Of a DNA stretch of 64,000 bases, positions 1-12,690 are shown one piece after another (position 1 is the first letter of the stretch; the number at the start of each line of letters is the position of its first letter). A program made the position numbers and the translations under genes. Origin of the DNA: Hyaloscypha bicolor E (taxonomy: Eukaryota > Ascomycota > Leotiomycetes > Helotiales > Hyaloscyphaceae); NCBI RefSeq assembly GCF_002865645.1, contig NW_020194644.1, forward strand, positions 759,289-823,288, read 5' to 3'. Below the pieces are notes generated by a model. The model worked only from the letters and a program-made list of their open reading frames with translations. It was not told the DNA's origin and ran no database searches.

Positions 1-1244
1 TCTTATATAAGAATACTAGTATAAAAACCTCTGAATTATTTCTATAAAGAATACTACTATTATAAGTAGTAGAAGTACTATTTATTAAGATCTCTCTATT
101 AAGAACTAATATATTATCTAATATATTAGAGAAATATATATTATATTAGTCTATTAACCAGAAGCTTTATATAATTTATTAATTATTACTTAAGCTATTA
201 AATCCTCGGAAACTAATATAAAAGTATTTAATAAGTATATTTAATAGCAAATTAAGAATATTACTAGAGAACTAAGATTTATAAGACTAGTAAAGAAGTC
301 TTTATATTTAATTATTTTTATAAATATTTTATTTATAAATAATACAGATTTCTTTTTCTAAATCAGATATATTCTAGTTCTAGTAAATAGAACTAGATAT
401 ACTAATATTATTTACTAGTTCTCTACTAAATACAAGAAAATTACTAGAAGTATTTTAGCTTCAGAATTCTATAGTATAGCTTATAGCTTTAATATAAATA
501 CTTTAGTTAAATCTATAATTAATAAAATACTAGAAATAGAATTATTACTAGTAATTTATATAAATTCGAAGTTATTATATAAATGTCTTATTAAATTAGG
601 AACTATTTGAAAAAAGTATCTAATAATTAATATAATATATTTCTATTAGATATATAAATAATAAGAGATTATAGAAATTAAATAGATTAAGAAAGAATGA
701 AATCCTGCTAATTCTATAATAAAATCGAAGCTAATAAATGCCTTTAAATATCTAATTAATACGAATATTATATAATTAGATATAAAGAAATAAATCGAAT
801 ATAAATAGAACAGAAAATAAATATATAAGATAAAAGGCTATAGCCTTTAGTATATAACTAAAACCTTAGAAGTAATATAAATATATAAAGTATTTAGGAA
901 ATCTAGTATTAGGCAGGATTAGGGAATTTATATATAATTAGAAAAAAGTACTATTTTTTGCATTTTTAAAAAGGTTCTAATATTAATATAGCTATAGTTA
1001 TTAATAGTTATATAATATAATTATATAATATAAAAGTAACTAAAAGTAATAAAATATAAGTAATAGGCAATAATTATATAATCTTATATTATATAAATAA
1101 CTCGACTAGTAACTAGTCTTTATTAGGCTTAATAGATTTAGAAATTATATATTAATATTATAATATTATAATTCTTATTTCTAAAGAATAATAACTTCAT
1201 TTTATAATTATATAATAGTATTATATATTACTAGTAAACTAATA
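1..1244 (+). mobile_element. Ty1/copia retrotransposon, 3' end (copy A), RIPed
   Basis: This is the 3' part of a Ty1/copia element cut by the left window edge. Bases about 60-960 match 8180-9060 of the full copy at 3193-9345, and the LTR follows at 981-1244. Around 556-608 the + strand reads a recognisable RNase H stretch (YINSKLLYKCLIKLG) in the position where copia pol ends. Many in-frame stops of RIP type make it dead. The base after the LTR (1245) resumes a - strand gypsy sequence: the flank attga lines up with attaa at 21534-21538 of the intact gypsy copy, so this copia copy was inserted into a gypsy element. Class assignment is from copia pol motifs; the family name is unknown. Confidence 0.8.
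981..1244 (+). repeat. Ty1/copia LTR (copy A, 3' LTR)
   Basis: It begins TATTAA and ends CTAATA, which fits an ancestral TGTTAG...CTAACA after RIP. It aligns with the LTRs at 3193-3453, 9071-9345 and, reversed, at 10617-10922 and 16546-16844. Confidence 0.75.
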
Positions 1245-3192
1245 ATTGAACTTATATTTTACTAAATTTATAAAAAGCTAGTATTATTATAATTATTTAA
1301 ATATATATTAAACTATTATTATATATTATTTTAGGTTTTCTAAATAAATTAAAATATTATTTAAATAAATTATATAAAACTTATTAATATATAATTAATA
1401 TATATTTAAAATATTATTAAAATATTAGAAAATCTAAAAATATAATATAATATTTAAAGTATTTATAACTAATAATAAATATTTTTTAAATCTAGTTTTA
1501 TATATATTTTTATTTTATTAATAAATAATAATAGTATCTAGTTCTTAATAATAATTCTATTTAGATTCTAATAATTAATATATAAATATAGATTATTCTT
1601 TTAGAATAAATATAATTAAAATAATAAATTTATTTCTTTTTTAAACTAATATTAAAATATTTTTAAAGAACTTTAAGTTTCTTTTCTAATAATATATATA
1701 TAAAGCTATATAATAATTATATAATATATTTATAGCTTTTATAAAGAATATTTAGAAAAAATTCTATTATTTTCTAGAAAATATAATTATTCTATTTATT
1801 ATAGAATAAATAATTAATAGAAAAATATATATCTTATATTTTATTATTTTAATAAACTTTCTAATATTTAGAACTTTAATCTTTTATAATTAAATCTAGT
1901 ATTTTTATATTATTTTTCTAAAGAAAATTAGGGAATTAATTTAATAGTATTATATTAATATAGTTTAAATTAAAATTATATAATATAAAATATATATTAG
2001 TTTCTTTTTAGTTTTCTAATATATTTTTAATAGTAATTTTAAAAATATAATTTCTATATAAATAGATTCTAGTTTCCTTTAATAAAATTAAAGGAATTAT
2101 TTTAATATTAATAGAATTCTTATATTTGAAGCTAGTTTTCTCTTTATATAATTGGCTTTTATATATAAATTAATTAATATTCTAATTTTATATTTATCTT
2201 TTTTTATTTTAATAATAATTTTAATTATTAGTTTCGTTTTAGGGACTTTATTTTTTATAATATAAATAAATATATTTATTTTCTGGCTTTTTTAATTTTA
2301 GATATTTATATATTTTATAACTAGATTTATTATAGTTATAATAAATTAGTTTTCCCTAATTCAAATAAATAATAATATAATAATTCTTTTTCTAGTAAAT
2401 AAAATAAATTATATCTGGTTTTATAAATTCTAATATAAATATTATATTAGATCCTGTTATTATATTTTTATTATTTCGGTTTTATAAATCTTATAATAGA
2501 AATATATTTCCTTTTTATTTTATTTTATTATTTTTTTTCTTTCTATTTCTTTTCTTTTATTCTTTTATTAGCTTATTCTTATATTTCTATTAGATAAATA
2601 GATTTAAATTATTTTTAATTCTTATAATTATAGAAATAAGCTTTTTTCTTTTTTATAAAATATTTTTATAATAAATCTATATATTTTAAATTATCTAATA
2701 AACTATTTAAATAAAATATAAAGTTTTAAATATTTTAATTTGGCTATTATTTAATATTCTTAAATTTAATAAAAGTATTATTATTATAATTTTCTAGATC
2801 TAAAATAGAATTCTTTATAAATTTAATAAAAATTTCCCAATTTATAATATTAATATTTATTAATTACTTTTTATATTATTTTAGTTTTATTTAATAAAAG
2901 AAGTCTTGAACTTTTTTAATATTTTTCTTTTTATAAATTAATAATTTTCGGGGTTTTAAAGTTTTCTAAACTAAGAATACTATTAAAAATATAATAGACT
3001 TTATATTAAATATCTAAATATCTAATTCTTTTAAATTCTTTTTCTATTATATTTCTAATTCTAATTTAATAATATAATAATGAACTATTATTAATTTCTT
3101 TATTATTATTATTTTATTAGCTAGTTCTAGAAATATCTGAATTCTATTTCCTTTTTCTAATTAGGTAATATAAAAAATATCTAACTAGATAT
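1245..3192 (-). mobile_element. Ty3/gypsy copy 1, pol-to-gag fragment, RIPed
   Basis: This - strand sequence is collinear with about 21534-24138 of the intact gypsy element: it starts with the same tract beginning tattttactaaatttataaa and ends at the point corresponding to 24134-24138. Its reverse-transcriptase core lies near 1375-1440, by alignment with 21640-21690. RIP is heavier here than in the reference copy. The element is split on both sides by copia insertions (copy A on the left, copy B on the right) and continues at 9346. No open frame survives. Confidence 0.7.
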
Positions 3193-3453
3193 TATTAGTA
3201 TAGCTATTTCTTTAGGAGTTATATATATAGTTATGAGATATAGAATATGAGATACGGGATATAGTTATATAACCTTATATCCTATAAATAACTCGACTAG
3301 TAAACTAGATTCTTTTAGGCTTAGTAAATTTAGGGATTATATATTAATACTATAATACTATAATTCTTACTTCTAAATAATAACTTTAATAGCTAATATA
3401 ACTAGTATTTCTATACCTATATAATAGTACTATATATTACTAGTAAACTAATA
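3193..3453 (+). repeat. Ty1/copia 5' LTR of copy B
   Basis: It is bounded by TATTAG and CTAATA. It is about 14 bases shorter than its partner at 9071-9345, in a run of near-identical ggatay/gggata-like short repeats that varies in number between LTR copies. Confidence 0.8.
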
Positions 3454-3931
3454 CTAATTAGCTTATATATATAAATTAGAAAAGATTTTAGATTAGTTCT
3501 AAAAGTATTTAGTAATCTAAAACAAATCTAGTCTATTCTATATTAAAAGAGGGAACTACTTATTAACTTTATAAAAGTATTTAATAGCTTATAAAGAAGA
3601 TACCTAGCTCTTACTAATAAGTAAGCGGTTAGCCATTTAACTATCTATTTATATAACTTCTACTATTCTTTAAAACTAACTTCTTTTGGCCCTAAGACTA
3701 TCTTCTTGGAAATCATCTTTTCTATTTATATAATATCTATATTTATAAGACCCTCTCTCCGGAATATATACCCTATATATACTTTTGAAGCTCTTTAATT
3801 ACTACTTCGATTTTACTATTAAAAAATCGAGTTCTTCGAACTTTAGACCCTCCCGGAATCATAATATTTTACTTCCTAAATTTCTCATTACGGACGAAAT
3901 ATTTAAGGACGAAATATTTACTTTAATACCC

Positions 3932-4017
3932 TACCAGGTATCTGGGTATCTGGCATTTGAACCAGGCATCTGGTATCTCAATAACCAGGTATCTGGCATC
4001 TCAACCAGGTATCTAGA
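3932..4017 (+). repeat. Minisatellite in the copia leader
   Basis: There are about four imperfect copies of a unit near 20 bases built on accaggtatctggtatctca. The same array, reversed, is present at 15940-16070 in the - strand copia copy, so it belongs to the element's 5' leader. The 86-codon open frame over it is a by-product of the repeat. Confidence 0.75.
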
Positions 4018-7000
4018 CACCTTTACTACCGAACCCTTTCTATAAACCTATTACGAATTACCTTACCTTTGAACCCCTCCTGCCATGAATCATATATATA
4101 TACTAGAGAGAACCTGAACTCGGTTTAGTATAGATACTAATAAGGGAAAGGAACTAATTAAGAAATAAGAGAATAGTATTAACTCGGTAATTATAATAAA
4201 GGCTAAACTTCAGGAATATATAACTACTAAGATATATTAGTATATTTTATATAAGAAAAGTAATAATAATCTATAAGATCTATTCTAGAATAACTTTAAA
4301 AACTTTAATAATATAATATATAATCTAATTAGTTATATACTTATATAAAATCTTCGAATCTAACTTTACTATAATAGTATCTATATTAAATAGAACTATA
4401 GAAACCTTACTATTATATAATCCTTTATTAATCTTACTTAAAAGAAAATAAAGAATATATAAAATAAAGCTAATATTATTAATAATAGTCTAATTAGAAT
4501 AAATCTTTTCTAGAGACCTATTATATTAGTTTATCTTATTCTAGATAGAATTAGATATAAGAAAACTAGATAATCTTAGTTAAGAAATCAAGCTATTTAT
4601 CTATTTCTTTTAAATTAAGACTATTTACTACTTTTATCTTTATTATTACTAGTATTATTACCGAACCCGAACTATTATTAATTAATACTTACTATTTCTA
4701 CTAGAAAGCTTATTAGAGAAATAATAAAGATATATTCTAAAATATAAAAATATAATAGAACTAATAGTAGTTTTAATTATAAACTTATTATTTTCCTTAA
4801 TATCTATTAATATATAAAGCTTCTAGAAAAGATACTAATAAGAGCTTTTCCTATTATATTAAAGGAACTAGTATAAGACTATTTCTATAATAACTAGCTC
4901 TCGAGCTATATATATAAAGAAGCTTATATAAATATCTATAGCTTCTCTAAAGGCCCCGGTTTCAATTATTAAAATTTAGATAAATAAAATACTATTACCT
5001 TAGTAATTATAATAATAAAAGACTCTAAAAAGACAATATTTGAATTTATTTAAATACTAATTAATAACTTGTATAAATTATAATATAGCCTTATTCTTAT
5101 TTTATAAAATACTGAATTCTTATATAATAAGATTATTATTTTCTATTAAAACTTATTAGTATACTAATATATAGTTTCAAATTCTCCTAATAAACTTGGC
5201 TAGCTTATTAATAAGCTCTAATTATTTATTATTACCTATAAGAAAAAATAGTAAATTAATACTAAAACCTTTTTACTAATTAATAATACTATTCTTAAAA
5301 TTCTCTAAGCTATTATCTGTCTAAAAATTATTAATATAGACCTAGCTATAATTTTGGAACTTATAATAACTATTTCAAGTCCTATAATTATAATAATTAT
5401 ATTTTAAAATCGTATTTTATATATAAGAGACCCGAATATTACTTATAGAAGCATATATTAAAAGAATAAGAGGCTAAAAAGACCTGGTTTAAAAGTAAAA
5501 ACATTTACTAATTTAGATCCCGAAATATTTATAACTTTAATAAATGCTTTAGTAATACTTATATATAGTATATTATTAAATTTAAAAGAAAAGAGAATAA
5601 TAAGAATACTAAAAACAAACTAATAAGTAATGCTTTTAAAGCCTTATTAATAGAAATAAATAAAGAAAATAAATATTACTTTAATTCCTATTTTATTTTT
5701 ATTAAAAGCTTTCTAGCTACTCTTATAGCCCCTATTTCTATTATTCTTATAACTAATACTTTTATAAATAATTTTACTTTTCTTTTCCTTATATACTAAA
5801 TAATAAATAAAAACTATATTTTGAAATCTATTAAATAAATAAAAGATATCTATATATTTATAATTAATAATATATTAAGATATAATACTTATTACTTTTA
5901 TAGAATTATAATTAATACTAAAGCTTCTAGATTCTTAATTACTAGTTCTAACTAATTTCAAGCTTTATAATATATTAATAATAATATCTAACTTAATAAA
6001 ACTACTAAAAGTCAAGTTAATATCTAGTTTAGTATTAGATCTATAATAGTAAGAATACTAATTAGATAAGTATAATTCTATATTATATTTATAAAAACTC
6101 TATTCCTATTTAGCTTAGCTAATATAGACAAGCTAGGAATCTATTTTAATAATCTTACTAATTATTTTATTATTTTTACCGGATATTATATATCTATAAT
6201 ATATTATTTTAGATACTTTTTCCTGCTTTAAAATACTATATTATAAAGCTTTATTTCCGAATTCTTTATTTATAACCCTTACTTTTTTATAAAAATAAAA
6301 TTATAATATCTATATTACTATTTTAGTTATTTATTTATTAGTAAGCTCCGAAATATACTAGAATAAATAGGCTATAATATTAATATAAAAGCCTTTAAAT
6401 ATCTTATAAAGTACTATAAATAATACTAGAAATTCAAATAATTACTAGAATAATTCAAGTTTAACCTAAAAAATAATATTAGCTTTAATTACTTTATTAT
6501 TATTAATATTTTCTATATTTCTAATAAGCCTATATTTTATATTATTAATAATAGTACTTAATATTAAATTAGCTAATAGCTTTAAAATATTAGTATATTA
6601 TATATTTGAAATATCTTAAAGTAGTATTAGATTAATACTTATTTAGGCTCTTCTAATTAGATTATAGTAAATACTAGAAAGCAGTTTCTTAATAAGAAGT
6701 TTATTTAACTTATAAATACTATAGAAACTAAAATTAAAATCGTTTTTATAAAAGCTTATAATTCCGTCGGAATTATAAAATATTATTATAGCCCGATTTA
6801 ATATACTTATTTTATTATTATAGCTAAAATTAATTAATTTAATAAGAATATTATATTTCAAATAGCTTTTAAGGCTATTAATAATTCTATAAGACCTAAT
6901 AGTATTATTTTAATACTTTTAGTTTATAGTATTTTATTTTAAATAACTAAATATAATATCCTATTACTAATTATATTATAGTAATTAGTAGTATTTAAGA

Positions 7001-9070
7001 AGGTAATAGTAGAAATTCAGAAGCTTTAAACTAGATACCAAATTACAAATACTTCAAATACCCGAAATAGCTCTAGTACTATTAATATCTATAAACCTTT
7101 CCTGAATTCGAATATTCTTATATAATATAAAGGAAATACTAGATAATCTAGTAATTGAAATAGGCTATATAAGCTAGTAGCTATTAATAAAAAGAACTAT
7201 ATACTAGCTTTACTATATAGTAATACTACTTTCTATTTAATTTTTATAAAGCCATTTTATATAGGAGATATTAAGGTTATTACTAATAGCCCCGAACTTG
7301 AAACTATTTCCGAACTTTATAATAAGACTAAAAGTAATACAAGTATAATTCCTTTTATTATTTCTGCTATTTTACTAAAATAAAATAGAAAATACTCTTA
7401 TAAAAACCCGGATTTTATAGTATTTCTATAAAATAATAACCTATATAAGAACTCCCGTTAAGTTAAAATTACTAGCTTTCTAAAAAAGAATATATTTAAG
7501 ATTACTTCCAGATTTCAGATACTAAAGAAGATATATATCTTTAACTTCCGGTTTATTAATAAAATTAAGAATAAGGGTATAGAGAAAGAGTTTAAGAAGT
7601 CGAAACTAGTTATTTAAGCTTATAATAATAGTAAGAAATATATAATATTAATATAATTACTTATTATTTAATATATTAGCTAGAGAATTATTCTTAGTAT
7701 TATTATTATAATAATAGATATTATAAAGTTATATTTATATAATATTTCGCAAGCTTATATCTAATTAATAATCTTACTTAACTATAATTTTTATATTAAT
7801 TTATTTTATAAACTTACTAGAAAGCTAAATCTAAAAAATAATTCTATTTTAAAGATTATAAAATTATTATATAATATACTAAAAGCTAGGAATTACTAGT
7901 TTAAGACTTATTATTCCTATTATACTAATAAGCTTTCTATAGAATAATTAACTTATAACTCTTACTTTTTCTATAGTAAGTAATTCTTCGAAATTATTAG
8001 TCTTTAAACTAATAATATTCTATTTATTAAAACTAATAATTTTATAAAAATAAAGTAATTAAAGCTCTAAAAAGTTAAGTTCTTAGCTAAGAAATATAAA
8101 TGTCTTACTTTTAATTATAATCTCAAATTTAATAGAGGTATTATTTATATAAATACTACTAGAATTACTCTTATATAGAAATACTATTTATTAAGATTTC
8201 TTTATTAAGAACTAATATATTACCTAATATACTAGAGAAATATATATTATATTAATCTATTAACCAGAAGCTTTATATAGCCTATTAATTATTACTTAAA
8301 CTATTAAATCCTCAAAAACTAATATAAAGGTATTTAATAAGTATATTTAATAGCAAATTAAGAATATTACTAGAGAACTAAGATTTATAAAGCTAGTAAA
8401 GGAATTCTTATATTTAATTATTTTTATAAATACTTTATTTATAAATAATAGAGATCTCTTTTCCTAAATTAGATATATTCTAGTTCTAGTAAATAGAACT
8501 AGATATACTAATATTATTTACTAGTTCTTTATTAAATACAAGAAAGTTACTAGAAGTATTCTAGCTTTGGAACTCTATAGTATGGCTTATGACTTTAATA
8601 TAGGTACTTTAGTTAAATTTATAATTAATAAAGTACTAGAAATGAAATTACTATTAATAGTTTATATAAATTTGAAATTATTATATAACTGCCTTATTAA
8701 ATTAGGAACTATTTAAGAAAAGTATCTAATAATTAATACAATATATTTTTACTAGATATATAAATAATAAAAGATTATAGAAGTTAAATAGATTAAAAAA
8801 GAATTAAATCCTATTAATTTTATAATAAAATTAAAGCTAATAAATACTCTTAAATATCTAATTAATATAAATATTATATAATTAAATATAGAGAAATAAA
8901 TTAAATATAAATAAAGCAGAAAATAGATATATAAAATAAGAGGATATTATAGAAAGAGAAGTTATATAGATATATAAAGTATTTAAGAAATCTGGTATTA
9001 GGCCGGATTAGGGAATTTATATATAATTAGAGAAAAATACTATTTTTTGTATTTTTTAGAGAGTTTCTAG

Positions 9071-9345
9071 TATTAGTATAACTATTTCTTTAGAAATTAT
9101 ATATATAATTATAGGATATAAGATATAGGTAATAGAATATAGAATACGGGATATAGTTATATAACCTTATATCCTATAAATAACTCGACTAATAAATTAG
9201 ATTTCTTTAGGCCTAATAGATTTAGGGATTATATATTAATATTATAATATTATAATTTCTATTTCTAAATAATAACTTTACTAACTAATATAACTAGTAT
9301 TTCTATATTAATATAATAGTATTATATATTACTAATAAACTAATA
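9071..9345 (+). repeat. Ty1/copia 3' LTR of copy B
   Basis: Starts TATTAG and ends CTAATA. It is preceded by the same 900-base pol end that precedes LTR copy A. Confidence 0.8.
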
Positions 9346-9812
9346 AATACTTTTCTAGATATTTAACTAGATTATTTTAATAATAATAAAAATATTTCTT
9401 TTAGTTAATATTCTAGCTATTAATAATTTGTCTATTAATAGCTTAATTATTTTATAATAAACTATTTCCCGAAAATTAGATTAATTAGAATATAAAATAT
9501 ATAATAATAAAATAATATATAAATAGTTAAAATAAATAAATTATAGAATAATATTTATAAATATAACTAATTCTAAGAATTAATTCTAATAAAAGATTAA
9601 TTAATATCTTTTTTTAAACCTAGAAATATTTTCTTATATATTTCCTAATATTTAGCTAAATATATAAAGTTTTTTATTTAATTAGGAAATATAATTCTAT
9701 ATAATTTATATTATTCTAATTATTCTAATTATAAGCTTTATTTAAAATAAGAAATTAAATCTATAATATCTAATATTTATTTATATTCTATTATATATAT
9801 TAATAATATATA
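9346..9812 (-). mobile_element. Ty3/gypsy copy 1, terminal part with LTR, RIPed
   Basis: It resumes gypsy copy 1 after the copia insertion. Bases 9350-9490 align with 24139-24279, and about 9491-9812 with the LTR at 24280-24588. Differences from the 24-kb copy are almost all C to T or G to A. The other LTR of this copy is outside the window. Confidence 0.7.
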
Positions 9813-10616
9813 TTTGGCTAGATTTAGTAGCCTAATTAGGCTAGTACTTATATGAGATTATATTCTCTAATTAGAACTAGTATTTTTATATATCTAGTAA
9901 AATATTAAATTTTATATATAGAAATATATAAGTTTTAGAAATAAGTATTAATTAGTTTATTACTAAGAACTAGTTCTTAAAATTAATATATTTCTATATT
10001 TTATTTTATATTTTATTTTAAATTTTACTTTTTATTTTAATTACTTATATAGTATTTTAGTGTAATATATATCTTATATTATTATATTAAAATTTCAGCT
10101 TTTAGTTTTATTTTAATTTATATTTTTTAAAAAATATATCTTATATTTATAATAATTTATTAAGCTTCTCTATTATTTAATTAGATAATATAATAATATT
10201 AGGCTTATATAATTTCGAAGCCTTATTTAATTAGACTAATATATTATTTAATTATTTTAAATATTTAAAAATAATATAAATAAAATATTAAATAAAATAT
10301 AAATAAAACTTATTATTTTATTTTATTTTGCTTTTTTCTTATATTAATAAATATAAATAAAATATAAATAATACTAATATTTAGTTATTATTTATAATAA
10401 AGTATAAAACGAGTATAATAGTAAAAATTTCCTATATTTTAAGAATTTAAAGCTAAGAAAAAAAGAAATAAGATATAATAATAAATAAATAAATATAACT
10501 AAAATTACTAAAATATTGAGTTTTAGAAATAAGCTTAATTTGAATTATAACTTAGAACCTTAGTTAAAACTAACTTTTTTAGCTAAAACTAATTATATAA
10601 TACTAATTATTATAAT
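9813..10616. other. AT-rich relic, includes a RIPed LTR of the 242-base family
   Basis: No gene is visible. On the - strand, starting at 10614 and reading left to about 10500, the sequence matches the start of the clean solo LTR at 33389-33630. The first 26 bases differ only by C/T and G/A changes apart from one base, then comes an indel of about eight bases, then renewed similarity. The rest (9813-10500) is anonymous A+T-rich sequence, probably an older repeat. Confidence 0.5.
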
Positions 10617-10922
10617 TATTAGTTTACTAGTAATATATAATACTATTATATAAATATGGAAATACTAGTTATATTAGTTAGTAAAGTTATTATTATTTAG
10701 AAATAAGAATTATAGTATTATAGTATTAATATATAATTCCTAAATCTACTAAGCCTAAAGGAATCTAGTCTACTAGTCGAGTTACTAATAGGATACGAGA
10801 TTATATAACTATATCTCGTATTTCATATTTTATTATTTATATCTTATTACTTATATCCCGTGTCCCGTATCTCATATCCCGTAACTATATATATAACTCC
10901 TAAAAAAATAGCTATACTAATA
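10617..10922 (-). repeat. Ty1/copia 3' LTR (inverted copy)
   Basis: On the + strand it starts TATTAG and ends CTAATA, and it carries several copies of a short tatcccgta-type repeat. Confidence 0.8.
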
Positions 10923-11269
10923 CTAGAAACTCTCTAAAAAACGTGAAAAATAGTATTTCTTTCTAATTATATATAAATTTCCCTAAAATCTGCCTAGTAC
11001 CAGATTTCCTAAATGCTTTTATATCTCTATATTACTTCTAAGGTTTTAGTTATATACTAAAGGCTATGGCACTATATAACTTCTCTTCTTATAATATTTT
11101 CCTTATCTATTATACTCTCTATTTCCTATCTATTTATACTTAACTTATTTTCTTTATATTTAATTATATAATTATCCCTATTAATTAAGGTACTTCTAAA
11201 GGTATTATTAGTTTTATTTTACTGGATTCTTCTTTAATATATTTAACTTCTTAATCTATATTTACATTT

Positions 11270-12690
11270 AATAATATATATCAGATTTATTAGTATACAT
11301 TATACAGTAGTTCTCTAATGTTTTATTACTAACTATTACTTTAAATAAAATAATAATCTCCTATAAGTACTATTCTTCTTTATTAATAGATTATACAACA
11401 AAAGCAAGCCCAGTTCAGTAAAACTATAACGTATTCCCGGTTAGTAACATACGATATATAGTAGTAAATCTATCTAAGGCTTCTTTCTTTATCTATTATA
11501 AGTATACATCAATACCCTAAAGATACTCAGTTAATACTTCTCTGTTTTTAATTATCATTATTCTTCGCCCTTCAAATTATAGGCGAAATAATAATTCCTA
11601 TTAATATCTTAGCTATTCAAGTTCCTGAAATTACTACCTTCTTTAAATTCCTCCGCTATCTATCTTAAGCTATTTAAATAAACTATAGCTATAAAATGAT
11701 TTTCTTCCTAATAAACTTAATATTCTTTTCTTACTAGTTTAGGTTCTCTTAAAGAATCTAGCTTAATCTGATTCTAACCGACTGTTTATCTCTAGTACTA
11801 AACTAATAAGTTATACTTCCTTTATCTCTAGTAATTTAACTATATTAAATCTCAAGTAATAGAAAAAGAGATATAGGCTTTATTAGATATAAACGCTTCT
11901 TTTTATCTTCTTTACCCTCTTATATTAATGAGACTTTATAGGTACTAATATACTTTGTTATCTATAGTTATACGTAACCTTTTCGTACTCAATGGTCTAG
12001 GCTAGGCTAGGATACAAAAGTACTTGTCTTCTCCGGTATACTCTAATCCTATTCTATGCTTTTTAATACNNNNNNNNNNNNNNNNNNNNNNNNNNNNNNN
12101 NNNNNNNNNNNNNNNNNNNNNNNNNNNNNNNNNNNNNNNNNNNNNNNNNNNNNNNNNNNNNNNNNNNNNNNNNNNNNNNNNNNNNNNNNNNNNNNNNNNN
12201 NNNNNNNNNNNNNNNNNNNNNNNNNNNNNNNNNNNNNNNNNNNNNNNNNNNNNNNNNNNNNNNNNNNNNNNNNNNNNNNNNGAAATATATTCCCCTATAA
12301 TTCCAATAATGATTATCGGGATTTGGACTTAGATAAAGGCTTAAGATATTATTCCGATTTTCATTATGTTCATATTAAGGAGGATAATAAGGGCGATAAA
12401 ATGATTTCATATCATTTATTACGGGAATATTCTTGGGCCCTAATATCATAAGGATATCCTATTATTGGATAATATTCTTGAAGATAATTCAATTTCAATG
12501 ATTCGGAAAATCTTTTCCCATATAAACTCCAATAAAGATCTAGAGTCCATATTTTTCTCTATATATGAGAAATTGAAGCCAATAATTATTCTTAATTTTT
12601 ATTCTCATTATCCTCTCTCAAATTCTTCAATCTATCAATAAATCCGAATATTATTCACTCTTATATTCATATTATATTAATGAAAAAAGG
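11270..12690. other. Patch with little RIP, around the gap
   Basis: CpA and TpG are retained here (for example at 11390-11420 and 12480-12680), unlike the flanking copia sequence. The 410 bases right of the gap do not align by eye with the corresponding part of the + strand copia copy. The frame at 12282-12451 is open but resembles nothing I recognise. The patch may be a later insertion, gene conversion from an unmutated copy, or a misjoin next to the gap. Confidence 0.45.
12070..12281. other. Assembly gap (212 N)
   Basis: An unbroken run of N inside the inverted copia copy. Open frames that cross it are artefacts. Confidence 1.

Larger units (their letters stand above)
3193..9345 (+). mobile_element. 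Full-length Ty1/copia retrotransposon (copy B), RIPed
   Basis: It has two LTRs (3193-3453 and 9071-9345) with pol on the + strand. About 6700-7250 reads as a stop-riddled integrase and its C-terminal tail, and 7560-8000 as copia-type reverse transcriptase with the motif ISQAYI at 7744-7761 (family form SQAYVQ). RNase H follows near 8650-8960. The order integrase before reverse transcriptase is diagnostic of Ty1/copia. The 5' leader holds a 20-base minisatellite. The target duplication is gatat (3188-3192) and aatac (9346-9350). Both can be derived by RIP-type changes from a GGCAC/T-like site, and the uninterrupted gypsy copy has ggcat at 24134-24138, which serves as the empty site. The element is dead. 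Confidence 0.85.

Noticed and set aside
3785..4045. 86-codon + strand frame
   Set aside because: It lies across the leader minisatellite of the copia element and has no protein-like features beyond the repeat.
12056..12451. Frames crossing the N run
   Set aside because: They exist only because N codons are not counted as stops.
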